A stretch of DNA of 64,000 bases from positions 261,196-325,195 of the forward strand of contig NZ_HE610718.1 of NCBI RefSeq assembly GCF_000321025.1. Reading direction: 5' to 3'. The stretch comes from Peptoniphilus senegalensis JC140 (GTDB lineage Bacteria; Bacillota; Clostridia; Tissierellales; Peptoniphilaceae). Every line of letters begins with the position of its first letter. Position 1 is the stretch's first letter. The notes beneath the pieces were generated by a model. That model ran no database searches. It saw only the letters and a list, made by a program, of their open reading frames with translations, and was not told the origin of the DNA. Shown piece after piece: positions 57,601-64,000 of the stretch. Position numbers and translations under genes: made by a program.

Positions 57601-60600
57601 CCGCCAGTAGCATTTCTGACAGCATTATTAATATTGAAGGCTGCAAAGTTGATTGCATATTTATTGTCGTATGCTTCGTTTGTTAAGTTATCTAGATTAG
57701 CCCTAACAGTGTTTTCTAAGTTGACAGCTCCATCGCTAATATTAGTGTTTCTCCTATCGATACCAACAGCTGATAGATAGTCTCTAACTGTTACATTTTG
57801 CTCATTTAGATTATATTGTGAATTTGGCAATTCTTCTAAAGTACCCATTGTATATGAATATTGTGTCGCAGAATTGTCAAAGTCTTTGATATTTCTCTTT
57901 GACACAAGCAGCTTATTCATATTGTTTGTAGCTGAATATTCTATCATAGATATATAGACTTCAGCACCCGGTGTGTCTGCCTTTGTTCTTAAATCTGTTA
58001 GGAACTTATTGATGTTGTTGTCAAGATTATTCTTACCTGAAAAATCTTTAGACCTATCTACAAGTAGTACCCAGTGTGATTTGTTTTGACCAACTTGTTG
58101 AGTTTTTGGAGTAATCTTTACTTTGATGTCTCTTGAACCGTCTGTTGTATTAACTTCTCCAGCACTTACACTTATATTTGCATTAGAAGAATCAATGTTA
58201 TAAGGGCTAACTTGCTCTAAATCATCAGTTCCTCTTTGTGCAGCTGGTACTGTTTCATCAGAAATTTCTAGTCCATCATCAAAAGTTGTTGGGGCTGTAT
58301 AAGCTGCCATAGCCATTTCTTTAATAGATATTCCATTAGGATATAGTTTATCAAATTCTTCTGTTCCGTAGATTGTATTTAATTTTTCTCTTACGGAATC
58401 TTCTTTCTTTTCCGCCTCTGATTTAAAAACTATAGAATTTTCCTTACCCTTCAAAGATGAACCATAAAGTGCTGACTTTAACATTCTTGTTTGTTTTTCT
58501 ACTGTTTCCTTTGCACTTCTATTTGCTCCAGTGTTTGTGTCATCAGCTATACTTAATTCTGCATTTAGAGCAGTTCCCGCAGGATTTAATTTGTTATCTT
58601 TTATAAAGACTTTGCCTGTGTCGGTTATTCTAACTGTCCATGTTGTGTTTGCTTTTTCATAACCTGGTGCTGCTTGTTTTTCAACTAAGGTGTAGGTTCC
58701 TTTTTCCAAGTTTTCAAAAGAAATCGTACCATCTTCTTTAGTTGTCATTAATCTTTCGTCTTTTAGTGGGTTTGGTCCTGTCAATGTAAAGGTTGCGCCT
58801 TCTATTGGACTTTTTTCTGTTCCTTGTTTTACTTTTTTAAGTTTAAAACCAAATCTCTTGGCTTCGTTGGTTACATCAAGTGAGTCTTCCGTAATATATG
58901 AACCGATTATGCTACCTTGTTGTGTCTTAGTAGGACCTGTTGTCTTTATATAAGATACTTTTTCATAGAAGTCTGACTTCCAATAAATTTGATTTCCTCC
59001 TCTAAGCCAATCTAGTCCTAGACCTACTCCCCCTTCTTCACTGTCATATGGAACTTTTACATCTATTACTATTGGTGTAGTCATAGGTGGAAGAGTTAGT
59101 TTTAATCTGTCAGGCTCATAATTAGACTTTTCTGTCTCACTTTTTACTTGAGCGGTAATGTCTGTAATATTATAATCTGCAAGTCTTATGTCTGAGATTA
59201 AACCTGTAACCGGCTTATCAAGCGTAAAGATTTTATATTCAGCATTTCCGTTATACCAAGTCATATTTGGATCTCTTGGCTTTTCTCTGTGGATGGATGC
59301 TATGGTAGTTTCGGCAATATTTGCACTTTCTGGATTTATTACGAATCTTTGAATTGCATATTTTTTAGTTTTATTTACAGCTACAATTCTAGTTCCTAAA
59401 TAACGTGCTTCTTCATTGTTTCCAGCCCAGCCTGTCCATCTATTATCGTAGTGATTCCAGCCTGCTGTTATTCTATTTTTTACATCAACCCATTCTGTGC
59501 CATCTTCTCCAAGTATGGATTTTATTTCTTTACCTGTGCTTTCTGAGTAATTGTATACTTTTGTCTTGCCATCTTCTACTTTTATAACCCACTTTTTATT
59601 TAATGGCTTATAACCTGTTGGAGGAAGTGTTTCTTCTAAGATGTAAGTTTCTCCTTCGGTTAAATTATTTGTAAATTTAACAATACCATTACCATCAGAT
59701 TCTACTTCTTCTACAAGGGTTCCATCTTGTTTAGTAAGTTTGAATTTTGCTCCTTGTAGAGGCTGACCTTTGTCATCTTTTTTGTAAACTACAAATTCTT
59801 TTCCAGTAGGTTTATTAGTTACAGATATATTTAAGTCTTTTCCATATACACTAGCGCCTGAAGATGTAACTCCAGCCTCTCTTATCCTTACATTTCCATC
59901 GTCAAAAACTGTAACTTGCCATTCTTTATTTGAAAGCGTGAAGTTTTCTGGTGCTTTTGTTTCTTTTAGTGTATATCTTCCTGGAGCAATGTTTGTAAAA
60001 TTAATTTCTCCATTTGCATCTGATGTTCTATAAATTGTTCTGCCATTTTCATCTGTTAGTGCAAATGTTGCATTAGGTAATTTTTCATTTCTATTTGCTT
60101 CATTTAATTTTGTGATTTTAAAATTACCAGGTGTGTATTTTTCGTTTATTAATCCAATTCTTTCCTTATAATACTTTGGGATTTCTCCTTCAGTTTGCTC
60201 TGCTATAGCTTTGTTTACATTGGCTCTACTTGCGAATGCCGACCTTAATCTTTTACCACTTGACATATAGAAAAGTCTCCAAGTGCTGTTGAATTTATCT
60301 ATATCTGTGATCTTAAAGGTTTGTTCTATTAGATACCCATCTTTTCCACTAAGTGGTGCCGTTTGTATCGTTAATGGAGAATGAGCGGAAACCTTGCCGG
60401 AATTGCTTATTTGATTAGGGTCATAAGTCAATGTAAAACCATTATAAGATCTTCTCAAATAACTATCGGGATTTATTTGCTCATGTAGTAGCAAATTGTA
60501 AGTGTAAGGGTCTTGTTCTGGTCTTACTCCTGCTGATAGTGGTAGGTTATCATTATTTGTAACCTCTCCCACCTTGTGAGATCTATGTTCTGTACGATAT

Positions 60601-63600
60601 ACCTTTATATCTTCCAATTTATAAACCGGCCATTGTCCATTACCTGACCATTCAGCTATACTTGTATCTCCTTGATACCTTGTAGTCATCCAGTTGTATT
60701 GTAGAGTCTTGCTTGGATAAGTATTCTGTCCTAGAGGGTTCAAATAAGACATAACTGTTAGGTACCATTGTCCATCTCCGCCTTTATAGACATCTCTAAA
60801 GTAGTAGAATTGGGATTCTCCCCAAGCTTGGTCATAGTTTTCGTAGTCAGCCGTTATAGTTTTAGTTATAGTTTGTTCACCTGTTACGCCTGTTTGTCCC
60901 GGTTCTACAGTAACTGTAAACTCATAATTTCCAGAGTTTCGAGCGTAGTATTTATTGGGAATTATCCCTCTTAAGTTAAAACTTGCAACTGTAGTAGAAT
61001 TTGGTTCTGTATTTTTATTAAATACATAGGTCAATAGATTTGTATTATAGTTGAAATATGGCTCTGCTATATCTACACCCTTGGCATTTTTAATTTTTGG
61101 GAAATCGCCAAAATATTGAGTGAAATCCAGATTTCTATCAAATTGAATTTCAAATTTTGAACCAGGGTTTACTGCTTGAACAGTTATATCTGCATGGTAT
61201 TTTAATGATTCAAATCTATAGGCTTCCCATACTCCTTTTTTAACACCTATATCACCAGGTTCGTTTTCTTGAATTTCAAGCCTTTGTTTAACATCTACTA
61301 TCTTAGTTTTAATTTCAGGTCCTATCGCTTCCCCTTTTTCTATATAGTAATCCTCTCCATTTTGAGGTTTACCTGAGCTACTTTCAAATTTTGCTTTGTA
61401 TTTTACTTGTCCAGCTTCATCTACTGTTACTTCGAAATATACATCTGATTTTTTGTAGCCATCAGGTGCAGTTACTTCTCTTATATAATATTTTCCAGGG
61501 GCGTGTTTGCCAAAGTCAGCTTTACCATCTTCATCAGTGAATTTATTTGCTATTTCATTTCCTTCACTGTCGATTAGCACAAACTGTGCTCCCGGTAGTC
61601 TTACTCTCTTCTTATCTTGAGTATAGGTATCGCCAAATTTTATAACTTCTATGGAACTTTTTTCAAATTCATCATTTGTAATTGTTATTGTTGGTATTTG
61701 TTCGTCTTGTTGTCCTGCTTGTGCCTTCTCAACACTTGCATTAGCTACAAGTTTTGTTTGGTTTTGTGTATCTTCATTAGTCAACCATTCGTAGTAAACA
61801 TTTGTAGAATCTGCTGCTCCAATATTAGTCTTAACTCTTACCAAGAATCCCCAATCATCTGCAAATCTTTCCTTAGGGAAGTAGATTTGATAGCCAGTTG
61901 TATTGGTAAATGGATCAGTTGTATTCGGAGCTCCAGTTATCCTATTCTTATTTGCTCTATTTATTACATTGTCGCCAAGCTCAAATATCTTTTGTTCTAC
62001 ATTTTGAGCTTCCATTGCAGATTTAACAGTTTCTCTTTGCCACTTTCCAACATCATATGCTTCTACATCTGTTACATTTGCTCCAGGTATAGAAATATTA
62101 AGTCTTGTATTTCTATCGGTTTGCCCACCTTGTCTTGGTGCAATCGGCTTTAGATAGATATAAAATTCTACATTTCCATTTTCATCTACCTTGCCATAGT
62201 GCATAGAGTTCATATAATCTGGCCAGCTAGATGAACGGTCATTTTCTACAGTTTCTGTTTTCCCTGCTCCAAGGGATAGGACTGCGTTCTTTCCTGTTAC
62301 TCTAATCTTTCCATCTTGAGATACAGATATAAATTTTAATTCTTCATCTAATTTGTATCCTGTCGGCGCTTTAGTTTCTTTTAGAGTATATTCGCCAGGT
62401 GTTACATTTATAAAGGCAGCTTCTCCCTTTTCATTTGTAGTTACATCTGTACTTTGATTTCCTAATAATCTATATCTAGCTCCTTCAAGTTTTTTATTAG
62501 GGTCTTTGCTATCTACTTTTATTACTTTGAAAGATACAGGTTTGCCTTCTGTTACATCTATGGCAGAGTTTTGAATATAGTGAACCTTTAGATAATTGTT
62601 GTGGTAGTTTGCATTTTCATTATAAGTATATGTCTTGCCATTTAACTCTACTTGTGTCGGGTTGAACTCTTGGATAATCTTGTGCCCTCTCTTAGTTGCT
62701 TCTCCATTTTGTTCATTTATATCCCAATATCTTGCATTAGGTATAGTTACATATCTTTCTCTTACACCTTCTGCCCCTTCGTCTACAGTTACGCTTCCTA
62801 TTTCGTTTCCTATATCATCTACTGCTTTAAAGGTTTGAGCAGGCATCTTTAACTGAGGATCAGGCAAACTCCAAATTTCATCTATATATAAATTTCTAAA
62901 CTTGGATATTCTTACTCCTGACACATTGTAATCATTTGCTACTGTTGCATTCTTTAGGCTTGTGTCAAATTCATATACAGCGATATTACCTACATCTTGA
63001 GTGCCAGCTGGATCTGATTCTTTAGTAGGCATATTGTTTAAAAGTTTTTGAGCTTCCTTTACAACCATCTTACCAGTTGTTTTATCTAGCCCATAAACTT
63101 CCATCCTTCTAGACTCTATACTTTGCTCTCCACCTATTACTCTGTTTTCAAGGGGCATACCATTATTATTCTTTTCATCTGGAGATGAAATCCCGTCTGT
63201 TATAGTCCACTGTGCCTTATCATTTGCTAAAAATTTACCTTGAATAGTAGTTCTATTGTTTACACCAACACGAGTCGGTGTAGCTTCATTTATAGCTTCT
63301 TGTGTAAATCCTTTTTCAAAGTTATATCTGACAGCTCCAGCTTTATCTTTAGCTGTAAGATATACTGTAATATCAATTAGATAATTTCCTTGTACATTAT
63401 CTACCTTAGTGTAGAAATTATATAGAAGATCTCTGGTTGATTCCGTCAAAGTATGATGCTTTGAGTCAACTATTCCAAGTTGTCCTATAATGTCATTATT
63501 ATCTAATGTTACATCTTGATTGTTTAATTTTACCTTTTCAATTTGTCCAAGTCCTGAGCCTTTAACTGTTGTTAGATTTAGGTGGTAGCCCAGTGCTTGT

Positions 63601-64000
63601 AAATCTGTGTCTGAGTGAACTCTAACAGTCCAGTTAAAACCTGTCAATTTACTATCTTCAATAACTGGATCTGCATAAACATCTATAGGCACTTGGTAGT
63701 TTTGATCTTTTTTATCGTCAATAATTTTAATTACATCATCTCTACCTTGTTCGATTATTGTATTTACAGTGTTTCCATTTTTATCAACCACTACTGGTAG
63801 AAGAGATTTTGGCTTTTCAACTCCAAGACCTGAAACTCTATTTACAACGGTAAAATTCTTTTCTGGTGGAATTTTTTCTATATTGTAATCTACATCTATA
63901 TTTACAGGTAGATTTATATTTTCATCTATTTCAGTAACTATCTTGTAGCGAATAGTATTTGTAGCTTCATCATAAGTTGGAGTAGCTATAGTTGTCCCAT
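51582..64000 (-). CDS. Giant SpaA-domain cell-wall adhesin (pilus tip type), 5' end outside the window
   Basis: The frame is open to the window edge, giving at least 4,130 residues; the N-terminus and signal peptide are missing. It is a chain of adhesin-type beta domains alternating with Cna-B/SpaA domains. E-boxes (YxLxExxAPxGY type) are encoded near 62370, 61475, 59960, 59625, 58675, 55985, 54855, 54120, 52795 and 52355. At about 57500-58180 lies a von Willebrand A-like region, HWVLLVDRSKDFSG, with an imperfect metal site (DRSKD in place of DxSxS). At about 56280-56980 are three InlB B-type repeats ending MPASNILIGAIF, MPDADVSINATF and MPASNVTVTATF. The C-terminus is YPWTGG, a hydrophobic segment and RKRRASYDE, a variant sorting signal. 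Probable tip adhesin of the pilus, or a separately wall-anchored protein. Confidence 0.9.
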   Translation of the reverse strand, partial: GTTIATPTYDEATNTIRYKIVTEIDENINLPVNIDVDYNIEKIPPEKNFTVVNRVSGLGVEKPKSLLPVVVDKNGNTVNTIIEQGRDDVIKIIDDKKDQNYQVPIDVYADPVIEDSKLTGFNWTVRVHSDTDLQALGYHLNLTTVKGSGLGQIEKVKLNNQDVTLDNNDIIGQLGIVDSKHHTLTESTRDLLYNFYTKVDNVQGNYLIDITVYLTAKDKAGAVRYNFEKGFTQEAINEATPTRVGVNNRTTIQGKFLANDKAQWTITDGISSPDEKNNNGMPLENRVIGGEQSIESRRMEVYGLDKTTGKMVVKEAQKLLNNMPTKESDPAGTQDVGNIAVYEFDTSLKNATVANDYNVSGVRISKFRNLYIDEIWSLPDPQLKMPAQTFKAVDDIGNEIGSVTVDEGAEGVRERYVTIPNARYWDINEQNGEATKRGHKIIQEFNPTQVELNGKTYTYNENANYHNNYLKVHYIQNSAIDVTEGKPVSFKVIKVDSKDPNKKLEGARYRLLGNQSTDVTTNEKGEAAFINVTPGEYTLKETKAPTGYKLDEELKFISVSQDGKIRVTGKNAVLSLGAGKTETVENDRSSSWPDYMNSMHYGKVDENGNVEFYIYLKPIAPRQGGQTDRNTRLNISIPGANVTDVEAYDVGKWQRETVKSAMEAQNVEQKIFELGDNVINRANKNRITGAPNTTDPFTNTTGYQIYFPKERFADDWGFLVRVKTNIGAADSTNVYYEWLTNEDTQNQTKLVANASVEKAQAGQQDEQIPTITITNDEFEKSSIEVIKFGDTYTQDKKRVRLPGAQFVLIDSEGNEIANKFTDEDGKADFGKHAPGKYYIREVTAPDGYKKSDVYFEVTVDEAGQVKYKAKFESSSGKPQNGEDYYIEKGEAIGPEIKTKIVDVKQRLEIQENEPGDIGVKKGVWEAYRFESLKYHADITVQAVNPGSKFEIQFDRNLDFTQYFGDFPKIKNAKGVDIAEPYFNYNTNLLTYVFNKNTEPNSTTVASFNLRGIIPNKYYARNSGNYEFTVTVEPGQTGVTGEQTITKTITADYENYDQAWGESQFYYFRDVYKGGDGQWYLTVMSYLNPLGQNTYPSKTLQYNWMTTRYQGDTSIAEWSGNGQWPVYKLEDIKVYRTEHRSHKVGEVTNNDNLPLSAGVRPEQDPYTYNLLLHEQINPDSYLRRSYNGFTLTYDPNQISNSGKVSAHSPLTIQTAPLSGKDGYLIEQTFKITDIDKFNSTWRLFYMSSGKRLRSAFASRANVNKAIAEQTEGEIPKYYKERIGLINEKYTPGNFKITKLNEANRNEKLPNATFALTDENGRTIYRTSDANGEINFTNIAPGRYTLKETKAPENFTLSNKEWQVTVFDDGNVRIREAGVTSSGASVYGKDLNISVTNKPTGKEFVVYKKDDKGQPLQGAKFKLTKQDGTLVEEVESDGNGIVKFTNNLTEGETYILEETLPPTGYKPLNKKWVIKVEDGKTKVYNYSESTGKEIKSILGEDGTEWVDVKNRITAGWNHYDNRWTGWAGNNEEARYLGTRIVAVNKTKKYAIQRFVINPESANIAETTIASIHREKPRDPNMTWYNGNAEYKIFTLDKPVTGLISDIRLADYNITDITAQVKSETEKSNYEPDRLKLTLPPMTTPIVIDVKVPYDSEEGGVGLGLDWLRGGNQIYWKSDFYEKVSYIKTTGPTKTQQGSIIGSYITEDSLDVTNEAKRFGFKLKKVKQGTEKSPIEGATFTLTGPNPLKDERLMTTKEDGTISFENLEKGTYTLVEKQAAPGYEKANTTWTVRITDTGKVFIKDNKLNPAGTALNAELSIADDTNTGANRSAKETVEKQTRMLKSALYGSSLKGKENSIVFKSEAEKKEDSVREKLNTIYGTEEFDKLYPNGISIKEMAMAAYTAPTTFDDGLEISDETVPAAQRGTDDLEQVSPYNIDSSNANISVSAGEVNTTDGSRDIKVKITPKTQQVGQNKSHWVLLVDRSKDFSGKNNLDNNINKFLTDLRTKADTPGAEVYISMIEYSATNNMNKLLVSKRNIKDFDNSATQYSYTMGTLEELPNSQYNLNEQNVTVRDYLSAVGIDRRNTNISDGAVNLENTVRANLDNLTNEAYDNKYAINFAAFNINNAVRNATGGDGYKKFRQFESMWAFYTKGYKRVYIHTDQESTELTGTKSDFANYINGNADYKKLYLTAKGKLKYNNKWIKPREVGPYVQKDILDPILNDTNNFASQGKEESLLKNGILNIATNDKVKLNSYSISKNGKVTENQTNPTTNSISKNISLGVGESLELDYKISLDQNAENNTEYTIHNLMTYKPDENAQAVNLDTMPLKTKKVGAAQKQYDVVIATLFNGKITANKSKANAGETITLTIKPDTGYKLDTLKYTDEDGIEHDIVGNSFTMPASNILIGAIFKKENQPQPTKHKIYTNPNGNGRIEVDKTEATEGEKVTFTLIPDAGNTITSLSVRTGSGEVTIIDGNYFIMPDADVSINATFKPSQQSGYSITIDPNIKNGQVTANQTIARKDTLITLNVVPDHGYELSAIKVTDAAGNNIDVDMQNKTFKMPASNVTVTATFRNPNDDTPGQGEIEITEGKLAQITNKQTGLDFKLFKRDLPGRKLPGAVFELVKTDKTYTTVDEGFGTLKGVSDEDGKVVFKNADGKVVNLGIGYYKITETNAPLGYKEEKTPWLVEVYEEKGQLKARYKGPDETPTTYVNSDKSKDTTSTNLATKDGIKYKSRITYINKEAKSFIQRIYIDTTAIRDTLNVQIIPQIKREEKDTPNKSPETLKEGVKTAYRSTYKLAKGTADEHELDEILRYHDLSKPDVSTVNTARWRPFNWGFDEDQLNLPPGVYFIDIEGFYDNKITKDDIGKIELNFEFYRGERKFQQAKGWNNAGEIIWEDVKNGTYQQGNLNLGYTAFNQSSTGQLGRTGGRIYPSLDQGKYTTIKTSVDIKPLYSAGKITEIDQGGLTVINDEETYNVTFSKHGRDDPNEPIGGEAVTKRRLEGAIFKLQKRVGNDYEDVKGSYIGSAFNGYFGFRGLKPGRYRLMEVKPPEGYKPIKEPVLFFTIETVSLISGQIVHPITGERISIDKVDFLFPQEGDPGYQSPGYKFGELKTRDVNGKEILLKDARNANLDTTKIINPKGGEVLLNKMKIQFPKTKVTKPGEPEPEEKTIFNITEIQITPTSNGYISLEYDKGNGIYQYVPEKSSSEKDGKLIDYVTSATAKNMGKIINEKPGKGSLTLNKVDETGTNITRTGLEPGARFKLTNTSSGSITFGTVGEDGTLKFEGLNLGTYKLQEETPPNGHINTGQVWHFTVGGKDLDPYQGEIKPTGSDLSDKITLESSEMHIERPDPDDKTGKTEKDSVVRPHSGHSLVFKNKFKLGKDIKINPGDYFVLKLSDSLSVNGIFPTGLDNLDIFADGVGTIAKANYDKEKGTITYTFTEYANAYNLVNFSNEISTFIDLYKVRNSTRNVDVGFGINNDTTKHTTVDVVYDLGKAEAGTAGQNMLNLASKIVYYNPETGEFVHYFYVNRKRQPASKFNFVYSSDQNLENVKVDYFLLKDNSQVNLPDDMPESFGVNEESVNYNKPVTIRAYSQLRNWEQISTRHYEGIATSDSYIYKVTGRVSDQNKSKYIGQGRLQATQDYYVNRYDSVYGFENQAVAKAELTIQAVNPSNKITFKKVDPKGNPLEGASFTLNLKDENGNFNDYQGGVQRSGKDGSFEFGKLKSGEYQLIEVTAPEGYHKQTGSLLNFRVSESGKIFKKVTITKEDGKEEIVEVEVTGNIPIVIENTKEQEIEFKKIDATTKEALAGAEFEVWYKKNAGDEYSKELVKMYQDNNGNKLVLNKDEKAPSGYTEVTKFTSGADGIVKFKFYDQGYYAIKEIKAPKGYIKQRDFLKEFRVLNGKAQTLEKSSKQGSVQTDNNIISSQTIEINEKDKTFKQRIILNPNQNEWRFDGGDTQLRLYENQWTVNTEGKKIRYAVLDENKSISDLKEGDFKDFNPRNSSANPLMYAVARMYGESNYTKPSSTNSEIYTNKSLVVEFTGNIGNSATSPISIKMDVNSDQWKYSELTYSLDYDKIGKEDKIYVDYQSTDPIQVENHKAEYPWTGGMGTLVFTVTGLVLMTAAVYVYSRKRRASYDE

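Noticed and set aside
59405-62852. Plus-strand frames of 60-178 codons opposite the giant adhesin gene
   Set aside because: They are shadows of repetitive domain coding, without ribosome sites or known motifs.

Overview
The window is AT-rich, gene-dense DNA from a low-GC Gram-positive anaerobe. A tryptophanase/tryptophan-symporter pair, acyl-CoA dehydrogenase with two Etf pairs, a D-lactate-type dehydrogenase, no respiratory chain genes, and an LPXTG-type pilus locus together suggest an amino-acid- and lactate-fermenting Gram-positive anaerobic coccus of the Peptoniphilus/Anaerococcus type. This assignment is inference from gene content; no rRNA gene is present to confirm it.

Layout. 1-5.2 kb: a small membrane protein, then tnaA-tnaT behind a leader RNA that carries two copies of a conserved stem-internal-loop motif, a glyoxalase II-like hydrolase and a split small exported protein. 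5.3-7.6 kb: a repeat-rich intergenic region and groES-groEL under a degenerate CIRCE operator. 7.7-22.4 kb: ogt, then a 30-gene ribosomal protein/secY/adk/infA/rpoA operon on the minus strand, read from a strong promoter at 22.4 kb through a structured leader of about 200 nt. A KOW-domain gene in it is split at an A7 tract, and the usual map and rpsD genes are missing from their normal places. 22.6-26.9 kb: ahpC-ahpF (peroxide reduction) and a zinc secondary alcohol dehydrogenase followed directly by a G3E/COG0523 GTPase.

27.0-37.7 kb is metabolic: a FecBCD-type ABC importer, etfBA, and convergent to it an operon reading dehydrogenase (GlcD family) - acyl-CoA dehydrogenase - etfB - etfA - lrgA - lrgB, which looks like a self-contained 2-hydroxyacid oxidation and enoyl-CoA reduction unit with its own transporter. 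A divergent unfamiliar HTH regulator (37.8 kb) is separated from it by a perfect 11-bp-arm inverted repeat overlapping the regulator's own promoter. 39.7-42.6 kb: a YfcC-family transporter with isoaspartyl dipeptidase. 42.7-44.7 kb: a 164-bp imperfect palindrome next to an overlapping XRE / ImmA-IrrE peptidase / PIN-domain module.

44.8-64.0 kb is a pilus locus on the minus strand, in transcription order: a giant SpaA-domain adhesin (at least 4,130 residues, N-terminus beyond the window), a degenerate 36-42-bp tandem repeat array with a possible small ORF, the major pilin with a YPKN pilin motif, a smaller LPKTG pilin, a terminator, and three class C sortases that would polymerise and anchor the fibre.
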